Assembly: GCF_900102375.1 (NCBI RefSeq) | Contig: NZ_FNBO01000002.1 | Span: forward strand, 124,001-188,000 | DNA from: Halorubrum xinjiangense | GTDB taxonomy: Archaea; Halobacteriota; Halobacteria; Halobacteriales; Haloferacaceae | Reading direction: 5' to 3' | DNA length: 64,000 bases | Shown here: piece after piece, positions 7,541-16,459 of the stretch | Layout: every line of letters begins with the position of its first letter | Position numbering within the stretch: position 1 is the first letter of the stretch | Notes under the pieces: model-generated | The model's input: only the letters and a program-made list of their open reading frames with translations | Told to the model about the DNA's origin: nothing | Databases searched by the model: none | Translations under genes and position numbers: made by a program

Positions 7541-8716
7541 TCAGTCGATCCGCTCGGCGGCGTCGCGCTGGACCAGCGGGTCGGCGTTCTCGACCGGGAG
7601 GGAGACGACGTCCTCGCTGGCGAGCTCGTACTCCCGCTCGTCGACGCCGAAGATGGCCCCGACGTCGCGGGTGATCCGAACCGTGGCCCGACCGGCTCCC
7701 TCGTCCGGGTCCGAATCGGGGTCCGGCCCGCCGCCCGCCGTCGTCTCGGGGACCGCGCCGCCGTCCGTCGTCGCTCCGGGCTCGACCTCTTCGCTCGCGT
7801 CGTCTGCGGGGCGGTCGGCCGCGCCGCCGTCGAACTGGTCGCTCCCGTCGTCGTCCGCGTCGACGCCGACCGCTCCCGGGGGGGCCGGCTCTGGCGGCAC
7901 CGGCGTCGGTTCGTCGTCGCCGTCGGTCGCGGCGCTGTCGGCCGCGGCGCCGTCGGTCGGCTCCGGAGCGGGGGACGCGGCGTCGCCCTCGGCCGGCTCC
8001 GGCGGCGCGCTCGGAGCGTTCGGTGACGAATCCGCCTCGCCGCCGCCCATCGCACCGGCGAGCGCGTCGGAGGCGTCGGGGCCGCTCTCGGCGTCCGCCA
8101 CGTCGGCACTCGGATCTGTCCCCGCCGAGTCCGCGGGCGTCGGGTGTGCGGCCGTCGGATCTCGGCCTGTCGACTCCGCATCGGCGGGAGACGCATCGGT
8201 CGGAGACGCATCGGCCGGGGACGCATCGGTTTCGGGTGTCGGATCGCTCGGCGCCGGGTCGCGCGACCCCGCTGGGTCGGGGGAGACCGAGCTCTCGTCG
8301 GCGGTTCCGGAGTCGTCCGGAATCGGCGACTCGCCGGCGAGCACGTCGAGCACCTCAGACTTGTTCGCGGTGATGCGCTCAACGAGGTCGTCGAACAGCC
8401 GGCGCTCCTCGGTCGTCATCCCCTCCTCGTCGACCGACATGTCGGCCGCGGCGAAGGAGGCGAGCTTGACGACCTTGCCGACCCGGCGCTCGTAGAGCGC
8501 CTCGGCGACCTCCTCGGCGGTCTCGACCTCGTCGGAGAGCCGGCGGACGTCGTCGTCCGCGAACGGGTTCTCGACCTGCTCGGCGCGGCGGTCGCGCGCG
8601 GCGCGGAGGTCCGCGACGTACGCGCCCACGTCGTCGTAAAACGAGTCCCGCAGGTGCTGGAGGCTGTCCTTCCGCCGCTCCTTCGCCTGCGCGGACCGGA
8701 GTTCGTCGAGGTTCAT
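7541..8716 (-). CDS. Archaeal GINS complex subunit Gins15 (Gins51) with a very long acidic linker
   Basis: The 391-residue product has an N-terminal helical A domain (residues 1-115, MNLDELRSAQAKERR...LYERRVGKVVKLASFAA) and a small C-terminal B domain (about 335-391, ATVRITRDVGAIFGVDEREY). The GINS complex joins Cdc45/RecJ and MCM in the replicative helicase. Between the domains lie about 200 residues of low-complexity Asp/Ala/Pro/Ser sequence, so the protein is roughly twice the length of non-halophilic homologues. The gene follows priS by 10 bases, the conserved archaeal primase-GINS pairing, and this context makes the assignment firm. Confidence 0.88.
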   Translation of the reverse strand: MNLDELRSAQAKERRKDSLQHLRDSFYDDVGAYVADLRAARDRRAEQVENPFADDDVRRLSDEVETAEEVAEALYERRVGKVVKLASFAAADMSVDEEGMTTEERRLFDDLVERITANKSEVLDVLAGESPIPDDSGTADESSVSPDPAGSRDPAPSDPTPETDASPADASPTDASPADAESTGRDPTAAHPTPADSAGTDPSADVADAESGPDASDALAGAMGGGEADSSPNAPSAPPEPAEGDAASPAPEPTDGAAADSAATDGDDEPTPVPPEPAPPGAVGVDADDDGSDQFDGGAADRPADDASEEVEPGATTDGGAVPETTAGGGPDPDSDPDEGAGRATVRITRDVGAIFGVDEREYELASEDVVSLPVENADPLVQRDAAERID

Positions 8717-8726
8717 CTGTCGTCGG

Positions 8727-9890
8727 TCATCGTTCGGGGGCTTTCCGCGCCTCGCCGCGGGCCATCAGGAACGCTCCCGCGAACTCGGGCACGGTGTTTC
8801 TACCGGATTCAACTCTGACGCGCTCGCCGTTTAATTCTACCGTCCGATTCGCGTCCGTCTCGATCCGGATCTCGCGGCCGACGAACCGGTCCGGGACCGC
8901 GTCCCGAAGGGGGTCGAAGTCGGCGAGCTCGTCGCGGTCGAGCGGCGTGACGACCAAGGCGGAGCCGCCGTGGAGCGTCCCCGGCAGTCGGATGAGCCGC
9001 CGCGTGTCGGTGGTGACGGGCTCGTCGATCGGCGCCGCGTCGGTCGCCGCGACGCGAGCGGCGAGCGCGGAGACGAGCCGCCGCACGCCCGGGCCGCCGG
9101 CCTCCACGTTGCCCTCGCGCACCGCGGTCGGATTCCGGTCGAATGCGCCGAGGATCGTCTTCGCGCGCCCCTCGCCGATGCCGTCGAGCTCCATCAGTCG
9201 CTCGCGCGCCTCGTCGTCGTCCATCTCGCGGAGGTCGTCGGCGTACTCGATCAGGGCGTCGTGGACGCGCGCGCCCCACCCGCCCTCGGTCCGGAGGACG
9301 CGCTTCGTCGTTCCGCGGTCGGAGACGGTGCGGATCAGGTTGTCGGTGTCGAGGTCGATGGCGCGCACGTAGTCGACGATCTCGCGGCGCGCGTCGCTGT
9401 CCAGCTCCCGGACGCTCTCGTCGCGGACGTGGACGTGGTACCCGCGCCCGCCCGAGAAGACGACGGTCACGTCGTCGAACGCGAAGTCGTCGTCGATGAA
9501 ATCCAGCAGCCGCAGGAGGGCGTCCTTGCACGTCGCCAGCATCTCCGGGTACGAGGTGGTCTCCGGGTCGACGCCGGGGAGGTGGTCGGCGTCTAAGTCG
9601 AAGACGAGGTCGGCGTTCCGCCACCCCTTCTGTCCCATCGTCGCCGCGCCCGGGTTGTCGTAGCGCGCGGCCGAGAAGTAGGCGTGACGGGGGGCGTTGT
9701 CCGCGAAGAACGTGTCGACGTCGCCGAGGTCGAACAGCGACTGGTGGCGGACCATCGTCGTCCCCGACCCCGGGGTCCACGGGATGTGGCCCCACTCGCG
9801 GAGGTTCGCGTCGGGCGGGAGCGACAGCGAGACCGACCGGTAGTAGTCGCCGAACCGCCCCCGGAGGTACTCGCGGGTCCGGTCGTCCAT
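8727..9890 (-). CDS. priS: DNA primase small (catalytic) subunit PriS
   Basis: The 387-residue product starts [17 protein letters not shown]; frames extending further upstream run into a repeat element and are not used. The archaeo-eukaryotic primase motifs are present: FDLDAD with catalytic aspartates at residues 98 and 100, [10 protein letters not shown] near residue 145, and [17 protein letters not shown], which supplies the conserved histidine. It makes primers with PriL, which is not in this window. It forms an operon with gins15. The 70 bases upstream end at the TTTATAAG border of repeat copy A, which could serve as its promoter. Confidence 0.93.
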   Translation of the reverse strand: MDDRTREYLRGRFGDYYRSVSLSLPPDANLREWGHIPWTPGSGTTMVRHQSLFDLGDVDTFFADNAPRHAYFSAARYDNPGAATMGQKGWRNADLVFDLDADHLPGVDPETTSYPEMLATCKDALLRLLDFIDDDFAFDDVTVVFSGGRGYHVHVRDESVRELDSDARREIVDYVRAIDLDTDNLIRTVSDRGTTKRVLRTEGGWGARVHDALIEYADDLREMDDDEARERLMELDGIGEGRAKTILGAFDRNPTAVREGNVEAGGPGVRRLVSALAARVAATDAAPIDEPVTTDTRRLIRLPGTLHGGSALVVTPLDRDELADFDPLRDAVPDRFVGREIRIETDANRTVELNGERVRVESGRNTVPEFAGAFLMARGEARKAPER

Positions 9891-9956
9891 GTCTCCCTTC
9901 ATACCCGCGGTCGACGTATCAACGTTACCGTTCGCGCGCGACCGCAACGAGACTCG

Positions 9957-10382
9957 CTTATAAATGAAACGAGGCGGTGGCGCGTGCCGGCAAGCGCCGC
10001 ACCGCGGCGCGAACCGCACGCGCGAGGTCGCCGGCGCTACGCGCCGGCTGCCAGAGGGACCTTCGGTCCCTCGCTGGAGTCAGTCGCCGGAGCGAAGCGG
10101 AGGCGACTGACGAGGCTGGGGAGGCGTGAGGTGCTGTGCGGGGCTGGGGGGTGGGAATCAAAGGGGCAGCCGGGAGGACGAAGCCCGACGACGCAAGCAC
10201 CGCAGCGAGCGGAGCGAGCAAGGCGCGCAGCGAGGCGCGCGAGTCCTCCCGGCTGGGGCTTTGGAGGTGTTCGTCGCCGATCCACAATCAAATTTTTATA
10301 AACGAGCGGCTGGGGTTTTGGAGGGGTTCTCCGCAGATCCGCAGTCGATTATTTATAAGTGATCGGCTGAGGTCTTGGCGGT
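9957..10382 (+). repeat. Structured repeat element, copy A
   Basis: It begins at CTTATAAATGA (9957). Hairpins follow, including GAGGGACC/GGTCCCTC near 10054-10072. Helix P1 has arms at 10079-10088 and 10102-10111 around a 13-base loop. The block GAGGCTGGGGAGGCGTGAGG starts at 10112, and AAAGGGGCAG is at 10160-10169. Helix P2 is a perfect 13-bp inverted repeat (10167-10179 with 10243-10255), then CTGGGGCTTTGGAGG. The tail has GGCTGGGG-type units at 10251, 10308 and 10365 (57-base period), with TTTATAA between them. No convincing protein is encoded. It lies between priS and a small membrane-protein gene. Confidence 0.85.
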
Positions 10383-10460
10383 GTCCGCTACTGAAACTGC
10401 CTAGCGGTCGTCGGCAGTATTTTGGCCCGCAGCATCGATGCCCGCACACGGCTGGTCCCC

Positions 10461-10685
10461 ATGCTCGACGAGATATTCGACGTAGTCATCGGTGAGATTG
10501 CCAAACTAGTCCCCGACGTCGTGTGGGGCGCCGTCTTCCTCATCGCCGGTCTTGTGACGACGATGCTCGGCGTGACGACGTTCCTCGGCGTGGCGGCGCT
10601 CGGGTGGTCGCCGCGGTTCGGCGGCGTGCTGACCGTCGTCGGCGTGCTGCTGATAGCCGGACCACTCGTCGCGTGGTACCGATAA
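10461..10685 (+). CDS. Small two-helix membrane protein, function unknown
   Basis: The 74-residue product starts MLDEIFDVVIGEIAKLVPDV; an upstream TTG in frame is less likely. It has an amphipathic N-terminus and two strong membrane helices (VVWGAVFLIAGLVTTMLGVT and FGGVLTVVGVLLIAGPLVAW). It belongs to the many short haloarchaeal membrane proteins of unknown function. It sits just beyond the tail of repeat copy A and 62 bases before another very small gene. Confidence 0.65.
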   Translation: MLDEIFDVVIGEIAKLVPDVVWGAVFLIAGLVTTMLGVTTFLGVAALGWSPRFGGVLTVVGVLLIAGPLVAWYR

Positions 10686-10747
10686 CCCTCGACCACCCGG
10701 ATCCTCTCGGCCACAACACTATCTGGGGGCGCTCCCTATCGCCTCCC

Positions 10748-10894
10748 ATGCGCTCCGAAGAGGAGGTCAGAGAGCAGTACGAGTTCCTCCGCGAGCAGCT
10801 GGACGACGAGGAGATGAACCACCGCGGCGTCGAGGAGCTGTTCACGCACTACAAGCGCGCGCTCGGCTGGGTGTTAGAAGAAGAACATATGTAA
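10748..10894 (+). CDS. Very small acidic coiled-coil-like protein
   Basis: The 48-residue product, MRSEEEVREQYEFLREQLDD and onward to YKRALGWVLEEEHM, is helical and highly charged, with alternating Glu/Arg heptad-like spacing. Small proteins with the same EEEVREQYEFL...RALGWVLEEE pattern occur in other haloarchaea as far as I recall, so I consider it real despite its size. It is probably soluble and may bind a partner. No function is known. Confidence 0.65.
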   Translation: MRSEEEVREQYEFLREQLDDEEMNHRGVEELFTHYKRALGWVLEEEHM

Positions 10895-11392
10895 GCGCCG
10901 TACGACACGTTTATCACGCTCTACCCAGTACACCCAGGTGACGCTTCGTCTGGAGGGCCGAAGCGTCAGCGGGGACCAATCGGCAGGCCCGACGCGGCTT
11001 TTTTCCGCGTCGGGCGTGCCTTCTTCCGACACTCGACCGCCGAGCGTTCCGCTTCTCGTTTCTCGCCTCGCGCTCGCGTTTCACCTCACGCTCGCATTTC
11101 ACCTCGCGCCCGCGTCTCGGCGGCGTCCAGACGCACGTCCCCACTGACCGTTCCGGCGTCCTCTTGCTCACAGTGCCCTGACTGACGGGGCGCTGTCCTC
11201 GAACCCGCCATACGTATCAGACGTCAAAAACGACCTTCGGCCGCGAAATGCCGAATCCGCGTCCCGTGCGAGTTGCGGAATTGACAAAACGTCGCCGTCT
11301 GTTTCGCGGGCGTAGGGGCCGGTGCGTGGTCGTACGTGGACTGATATAACGGTATATTTATTTATTTTCAATAGGTATGTACTGGCAGTTGT
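10895..11392. other. Intergenic region with two perfect hairpins and a short tandem repeat
   Basis: About 500 bases separate the small gene from the PadR gene. Two hairpins lie close together (see separate entry). Near 11060-11110 a repeat of about 18 bases (CGCTCGCGTTTCACCTCA and variants) occurs two to three times. The end, 11340-11392, is AT-rich and holds the PadR promoter. No protein frame has a family match. Confidence 0.55.
10939..11015 (+). terminator. Tandem hairpins, possible terminator or small RNA
   Basis: TGACGCTTCG at 10939-10948 pairs perfectly with CGAAGCGTCA at 10959-10968. GCCCGACGCGG at 10987-10997 pairs perfectly with CCGCGTCGGGC at 11005-11015 around the loop CTTTTTT. 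Two GC-rich stems 18 bases apart with a U-rich loop could end transcription of the small gene upstream or form a stable small RNA. Confidence 0.5.
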
Positions 11393-11668
11393 ATGTACGA
11401 CCTCACAGGTTTTCAACGAGACCTGCTCTACGTGATCGCGGGGCTCGACGAGCCGCACGGGCTGGCCATCAAAGAGGAACTCGAAGAGTACTACGAGAAA
11501 GAGATCCACCACGGCCGGCTCTACCCCAACCTCGACACGCTCGTCGAGAAGGGGCTCGTCGAGAAGGGCCAGCGCGACCGCCGCACCAACTACTACACGC
11601 TGACCCGCCGCGGGCGCCGCGAGATCGAGGCCCGCACCGACTGGGAAGCCGAGTACATCGAGCACTGA
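11393..11668 (+). CDS. PadR-family transcriptional regulator
   Basis: The 91-residue product MYDLTGFQRDLLYVIAGLDE is a single winged-helix domain with the PadR features: GLAIKEELEEYY, the GRLYPNLDTLVEKGLVEKG recognition region, and NYYTLTRRGRREIEAR. It lacks the long C-terminal dimerisation helices of PadR subfamily 1, as usual for haloarchaeal members. The upstream region has a TATA run (11353-11365) and the direct repeat GTATGTAC (11375 and 11391), the second overlapping the start codon; this could be its own operator. The effector is unknown. Confidence 0.85.
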   Translation: MYDLTGFQRDLLYVIAGLDEPHGLAIKEELEEYYEKEIHHGRLYPNLDTLVEKGLVEKGQRDRRTNYYTLTRRGRREIEARTDWEAEYIEH

Positions 11669-11836
11669 CCGGCCCCGCCCGCCGCTCCCGCGATTGACTC
11701 GCAGCCGTCGGCCTTCGCCGCTTCCCCCTTCTTCTCCTCCGTCCCCGGATCCCTCCCAGTCCCGACTTCTACGAGAGCGACCCGCGCGCCGCCGCGAACG
11801 GTTGGATTCAAGTCCGCCCCGGCGGAACCCGGTCGT

Positions 11837-13141
11837 ATGCAACCGGGAGATCGCGTCCGCGTCGACCGCGGGGGCGTCACCAACGAGGGCGTACTGCTCC
11901 CCTCCACGACGCGCGACCACCTCGTCGTCAAGCTCGACGGCGGGTACAACGTCGGTATCGACCGCGACGCGGCCGACGTCGAGGTGTTGGAGTCCGGCGT
12001 CCGCGAGGTCGACCCCGCGGCCGACGACGGCGGCGACGCCGCCTCGGAGATCACCTTCGACGACGACCTGCCCACCGTCTCGCTCATCTCTACCGGCGGG
12101 ACCATCGCCTCCACGGTCGACTACCGGACGGGCGCCGTCACGGCCCAGTTCGACGCCGAGGACGTCCTCCGCGCCGTTCCCGAGCTCGCTGGCCGCGCGA
12201 ACTACCGCGGGCGCGTGGTCGCGAACATCCTCTCGGAGAACATGGACCCGTCCATCTGGCGCGACCTCGCCGCGGCCGTCGCCGAGGAGATCGACGCGGG
12301 CGCCGACGGCGTCGTCGTGATGCACGGCACCGACACGATGCAGTACTCCGCGTCCGCGCTCTCCTTCATGCTCGATTCGCCGGTCCCGATCGTGTTCACC
12401 GGGAGCCAGCGCTCCGCGGACCGGCCCTCCTCCGACAACGTGATGAACGCGGTCTGCGCCGTCGAGGCCGCCAAGGCCGACCACGCCGAGACCCTCGTCT
12501 GTATGCACGCGAGCTCCTCCGACGACGCCTGCGCGCTCCACCGCGGCACGCGCGTCCGGAAGAACCACACCTCCCGCCGGGACGCCTTCGAGACGGTCGG
12601 CGCCGAGCCCCTCGGGCTGATCGACTACGAGGCCGCCGCGGAGGCCGGCGCCGACGGCGACGCGGCCGACGCCGCGATCGAGTGGAATCGCGAGCCGCTC
12701 CCGCGCGGCGACGGCGAGGAAGGGGACGGAAACGACGTCGACCTCGCGCCCGACCTCGACGGCGACGTCGAACTCGTCAAGTTCACCCCCGGGATGGATC
12801 CGGCCGCCTGGGACTACCTCGACGACAAGGACGGCGTCGTGATCGAGGGGACCGGGCTCGGCCACGTCCACACCGATCTCATCCCCCGGATCGAGTCGCT
12901 CGTCGAGGGCGGCACCGTCGTCGCGATGACGAGCCAGTGCCTCGCTGGGCGGGTCTGCGACCGCGTGTACGACACCGGCCGCGACCTGCTCGACGCCGGC
13001 GTCGTCGAGGCCGGCGACACCCTCCCCGGCACCGCGAAGGTGAAGCTGATGTGGGCGCTCGCGAACCGCTCGGACCCCGCCGACGCGATGGGCCGCGACC
13101 TCGCCGGCGAGCTGACCGAGGAGTCGCAGCCCTGGCGATGA
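11837..13141 (+). CDS. gatD: Glu-tRNA(Gln) amidotransferase subunit D (GatD)
   Basis: The 434-residue product has an N-terminal Sm-like segment (MQPGDRVRVDRGGVTNEGVL) and an asparaginase-type amidase domain. STGGTIAST at about 85-93 and MHGTDTMQYSAS from 162 carry the catalytic threonines, aspartate and neighbours, and LAGRVCDRVYDTGRDLLDAG lies near the end. GatD supplies ammonia from glutamine to GatE for making Gln-tRNA(Gln) in archaea. GatE is not in the window. An acidic linker (GEEGDGNDVDLAPD) is a halophilic insertion. Its last codons overlap the next gene (ATGA). Confidence 0.93.
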   Translation: MQPGDRVRVDRGGVTNEGVLLPSTTRDHLVVKLDGGYNVGIDRDAADVEVLESGVREVDPAADDGGDAASEITFDDDLPTVSLISTGGTIASTVDYRTGAVTAQFDAEDVLRAVPELAGRANYRGRVVANILSENMDPSIWRDLAAAVAEEIDAGADGVVVMHGTDTMQYSASALSFMLDSPVPIVFTGSQRSADRPSSDNVMNAVCAVEAAKADHAETLVCMHASSSDDACALHRGTRVRKNHTSRRDAFETVGAEPLGLIDYEAAAEAGADGDAADAAIEWNREPLPRGDGEEGDGNDVDLAPDLDGDVELVKFTPGMDPAAWDYLDDKDGVVIEGTGLGHVHTDLIPRIESLVEGGTVVAMTSQCLAGRVCDRVYDTGRDLLDAGVVEAGDTLPGTAKVKLMWALANRSDPADAMGRDLAGELTEESQPWR

Positions 13142-14223
13142 CGGGATCGGAGGGCGAGCCGGCGCCCGACGCCGACTCGGTGTCCAACTCCGACGCCGGC
13201 GACCCGCCGGTCGTCGTCCGCGAGGCGCGCCCGGCCGACGCCGACGCGGTCGCGGCGTTCACGCGGGACACGTGGGGCGAACGCCAGGAGGACTACATCC
13301 CGCGGGTGTTCCCGAAGTGGGCCGCATCCGACGACCCCGACCGCGGCACCTTCGTCGCGACGCTTCCGCCGGACGCCGCCGACGCCGGCTCCCTCGACGG
13401 CCGAGCGGCGGGCGACACCCTCGTCGAGGGCGACGGGACGGGCGCGGCCGCGGCGAGCGAACCGGAGGCGGTCGTCGGCTGTATCCAGGGCGTCCTGCTC
13501 TCCGAGTGGGAGGCGTGGGGACAGGGGATCCGCGTCGACCCCGCCGCGCGCGGCCACGGCGTCGGCTCCGCGCTCTCGACGGCCGCGCTCGACTGGGCGC
13601 GCGAGCGCGGCGCGACGGTCTGTCGCAACATGGTGTTCTCGTGGAACGTCATGGGGCTCGGCCAGTCGCGCGCGGTCGGCTTCGAGCCCGAGACGGAGTT
13701 CCGGTTCGCGGAGCCGGAGCCCGACCCGGACGCGCTCGACGCCGGCGCCGGCCGTATCGCTGCTCTCGCTGACCCAGACCCGGACGCGGCGTGGGCGTTC
13801 TGGAGCGACAGCGACGCCCGCGACCACCTGCGGGGGCTCGCGCTCGATCCGGACGAGTCGTGGGCCTGCTCGCAGCTCACCCGCGAGCGGCTCGCGGCCG
13901 CGGCCGCCGAGGACCGGCTGCTCGCGGTCGCCGACGCGGACGCGCTCGCCGGCTTTGCGGTCCGGACCCGCGTGACGGAGCGCGAGATCGACGGCGAGAC
14001 GACCCGGACGGCGACGTACGGCGTCGCCGCGTGGCGCGGCGTCGACGCCGCGGGCGTCCTGTACGACGCTGTCGCCGCCGACGCCGCTGCGGCCGACGCC
14101 GACGACGCCCGCGTGCTGATCCCCGAGACGGTCGAACACGTGAGCGACACCGGGGCGAACCGCGTCGCGGTCGCGGGCGAACCCGACTTCGTGATGTGCG
14201 CGGACCTCACGGGGAACCTATGA
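13138..14223 (+). CDS. GNAT-family N-acetyltransferase
   Basis: The 361-residue product begins MTGSEGEPAPDADSVSNSD, overlapping the gatD stop by four bases. The first GNAT domain (VVVREARPADADAVAAFTRD to AVGFEPETEFRF) has the acetyl-CoA loop GIRVDPAARGHGVGSALS. The second half looks like a degenerate GNAT-like domain ending in SDTGANRVAVAGEPDFVMCAD. Fused GNAT pairs of this size occur in haloarchaea near gatD. The substrate is not predictable. Its stop overlaps the next small gene (ATGA), giving a three-gene unit. Confidence 0.82.
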   Translation: MTGSEGEPAPDADSVSNSDAGDPPVVVREARPADADAVAAFTRDTWGERQEDYIPRVFPKWAASDDPDRGTFVATLPPDAADAGSLDGRAAGDTLVEGDGTGAAAASEPEAVVGCIQGVLLSEWEAWGQGIRVDPAARGHGVGSALSTAALDWARERGATVCRNMVFSWNVMGLGQSRAVGFEPETEFRFAEPEPDPDALDAGAGRIAALADPDPDAAWAFWSDSDARDHLRGLALDPDESWACSQLTRERLAAAAAEDRLLAVADADALAGFAVRTRVTEREIDGETTRTATYGVAAWRGVDAAGVLYDAVAADAAAADADDARVLIPETVEHVSDTGANRVAVAGEPDFVMCADLTGNL

Positions 14224-14432
14224 CGCTCTTCGGTCTCGCTCTCCCGTGGTCGCTCCCGCTCACGCTCGTGATCTACGGCGTCGTCGTCGCAGCCGCGGCG
14301 TGGATCTACCGCGACGCGAGGGCGCGCGGGAGCCGCTACGCGGCTCTTTGGGCGCTCTCGACGCTCGTTTTCACCATCGTCCCGGTGCTCGTCTACATGT
14401 ACCTCCACCGCGACGCCGGCCCGGCGCGGTAG
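14220..14432 (+). CDS. Small membrane protein downstream of GatD-GNAT
   Basis: The 70-residue product MTLFGLALPWSLPLTLVIYG has two membrane helices (LPLTLVIYGVVVAAAAWIYR and YAALWALSTLVFTIVPVLVY) and a short charged tail. Its ATG overlaps the stop of the GNAT gene. The pattern YRDARARGSRYAALWAL resembles small haloarchaeal membrane proteins that have no assigned function. Translational coupling suggests a link with the acetyltransferase rather than an independent role. Confidence 0.7.
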   Translation: MTLFGLALPWSLPLTLVIYGVVVAAAAWIYRDARARGSRYAALWALSTLVFTIVPVLVYMYLHRDAGPAR

Positions 14433-14535
14433 GCGACTGCGACGCTGGCCCAGCGCGGTAGGCGACTACGACGCCGGCCCGGATCAGCCGAACGCTCCCG
14501 GCCGCTTATGTGAGACGACTAGAAACGACCGACGG

Positions 14536-15813
14536 ATGCCCTCCCGCCCCTTGACCGACCGGGTGCGCGCGCTCGGTCGCGGTCGCCGGCCCCGCGCCCT
14601 CTCGGTGGCCGTCGCCAACCTGCTCCCGCTCGTCGGCGTCGTCGCGCTCGGCTGGAACGCGGCCGCGCTGCTGGCGATGTACTGGTTCGAGCTCGGGATC
14701 GCGTCCCTCTGGGCCGTCGTCCGCGCGCTGTTCGCCGGCCGGCCGTCCGAGATCGAGCGCGACGTGCTGATCTCCGGGCCGCTCGCGCAGCGCCGGGTCG
14801 GGCTGTCGATCCCGCGGACCGACGTTCGGCTCCGGCTCTCCTCGCTGCTCGTGCTCCCGATCGCCGCGCCGGTCCTCGCCGTCGTCTGGCTGTTCGTCGG
14901 CACGCTCACGGTCGGGGTCGTCGCGGATGGGGCACTGAGTCCGGGCGCGCTCGACACCGTAGCGCTCGCGATCCTCGCCGTCTTCGTCGGCGAGGGGGCG
15001 ACGACGCTCGTCGAGTACTTCGGCCGCGGCGAGTACCGCGACCACAGCGCCCAGACGGCGATCCGGGGCGTGTTCGCCCGCGGCGCGGCCATCTTCCTCG
15101 GCGCGCTGTTCACCGTCGTCGTCGTCGCCGCGGGGACCTTGGAGGACGACACGCCGATCGCCGCGCTCGACCCGGACGCGATCGGCGTCCCGCTCCTGCT
15201 CGGGATCGTCGCGGTGAAGTTCGCCTTCGACCTCGCGGGGCTGTACGGCGACCGGCTGGCGGCGTTCGACGAGTCGTCGTCGCTCGATCTGGGCCTCTCC
15301 GACGACCCGCCTGCCCCCGAACCGGCCGACGGATCGCTCGCAGCGCCGGTCGAGACGGTTCGCCAGCCCCGACGTGCCCGCGTCGTGGGAGCGCTGACGA
15401 CGCCCCTAGGCCATCCGGGGCTTTGGTATCTCGCTGGGATCCTCGCGCTCGTGGGTCTCGCGTTCGCGATCGGGGGTAACTGGCCGACCGCTGTCACCCT
15501 CGTCACGGCCGCGATCGCGCTTCCCCTCGGTCTCGCCGCGCTCGATCACGAACTCCGGCACGGGCTCGTCGCGTACCGCGCCGGCGACGACGCGCTCGTC
15601 GCCCGCGACCGCCTGTCCGGCGTGACCCTGTGGCGCGTCGAGCCGTGGGACGAGACGGACCTCCGGGTGGAGCGGAGCCGCCTCGACCGGCGCCTCGGGA
15701 CCGAGACGGTCGTGATCGAACTCCGCGACGACGAGTACCGGATTCCGGGACTCGCCGATCCCGAGCCGATCCTCGACGTCTTCGACAGGGAAGCGGATCG
15801 GCCGGACAGTTAG
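14536..15813 (+). CDS. DUF6498-like polytopic membrane protein
   Basis: The 425-residue product starts MPSRPLTDRVRALGRGRRPR, followed by about eight hydrophobic segments. The opening LPLVGVVALGWNAAALLAMYW, with WFELGIASLWAVVRALFAG, matches haloarchaeal DUF6498 proteins. The C-terminal 80 residues are soluble (RLSGVTLWRVEPWDETDLRV) and may form a small beta domain. No transport motif is visible. Its stop overlaps the stop of the convergent HPP gene by three bases, so the two transcripts necessarily overlap. Confidence 0.75.
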   Translation: MPSRPLTDRVRALGRGRRPRALSVAVANLLPLVGVVALGWNAAALLAMYWFELGIASLWAVVRALFAGRPSEIERDVLISGPLAQRRVGLSIPRTDVRLRLSSLLVLPIAAPVLAVVWLFVGTLTVGVVADGALSPGALDTVALAILAVFVGEGATTLVEYFGRGEYRDHSAQTAIRGVFARGAAIFLGALFTVVVVAAGTLEDDTPIAALDPDAIGVPLLLGIVAVKFAFDLAGLYGDRLAAFDESSSLDLGLSDDPPAPEPADGSLAAPVETVRQPRRARVVGALTTPLGHPGLWYLAGILALVGLAFAIGGNWPTAVTLVTAAIALPLGLAALDHELRHGLVAYRAGDDALVARDRLSGVTLWRVEPWDETDLRVERSRLDRRLGTETVVIELRDDEYRIPGLADPEPILDVFDREADRPDS

Positions 15814-16352
15814 CTCGAACCCCTTCCGTTCCGCGCCTCCTCTCGCCCGTACAGCGGGTGCGTGTCCCCGACGAGCCGCTTGAAGAGCAGGATGACGGCG
15901 GCGTGGAAGGCGACGAGGACCGCCACGCTCGCGACGATGATCGCCACCTCGGCGCGCGTCGAGAGGAGCCCGAGCGAGACGATGAGCGTCGTCGCACACG
16001 CCGGCGGGTGGACGCAGTCGGTCGCGATCATCGCCCAGCTGGTCGCGACGAGCGAGGCGACTGCGCTCGCGGTCAGCCGGAATCCCTCCGGAGAGAACGC
16101 GGGGGGCGTCGCCGTGAGCGCCGCGCCGTCCGCGATCACCGTCCACGCCGCGAGCCCGGCGACGCCGCCGATCAGGTGGCTCCCGACGACGCGGACGGCG
16201 CGCTCGCGCTCGCTCCGCCGGTCGAACGCGAGGACGAACGCGGACGGACCGAGGCTCGGAAAAATGAACGGCTGGCCGGTCGCCCACGCGACGAGGCCGA
16301 GGACGGTGAACAGCAGCCCCGCATAGAGGCTCGTGCCGAGGCGGCGGCGCAT
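15810..16352 (-). CDS. HPP family integral membrane protein
   Basis: The 180-residue product has four to five membrane helices and the defining motif VHPPACATTLI, plus FPSLGPSAFVLAFD near the N-terminus. HPP proteins have been linked to nitrite transport in plants and cyanobacteria, but the haloarchaeal role is unproven. It begins MRRRLGTSLYAGLLFTVLG. It is divergent from the prepilin peptidase gene (about 107 bases between starts), and its 3' end overlaps the end of the DUF6498 gene. Confidence 0.88.
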   Translation of the reverse strand: MRRRLGTSLYAGLLFTVLGLVAWATGQPFIFPSLGPSAFVLAFDRRSERERAVRVVGSHLIGGVAGLAAWTVIADGAALTATPPAFSPEGFRLTASAVASLVATSWAMIATDCVHPPACATTLIVSLGLLSTRAEVAIIVASVAVLVAFHAAVILLFKRLVGDTHPLYGREEARNGRGSS

Positions 16353-16459
16353 TGCGACCCGGTCGGCGGGCGACTCACAAAGCCCCGGCGGATCGGGGAG
16401 GTATCGATCGCGATAGCCGAACCCGAACGCCTAATTGGTCCCGTCTCGCCCGTGGGGAC

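Noticed and set aside
9891-10019. N-terminal extension of PriS
   Set aside because: The added residues come from the repeat element border and are not in the primase family; the conserved start MDDRTREYL fits better.
10895-11170. tRNA or known structured RNA in the gap
   Set aside because: The hairpins do not form a cloverleaf, and no T-loop GTTCRA or anticodon arm is present.
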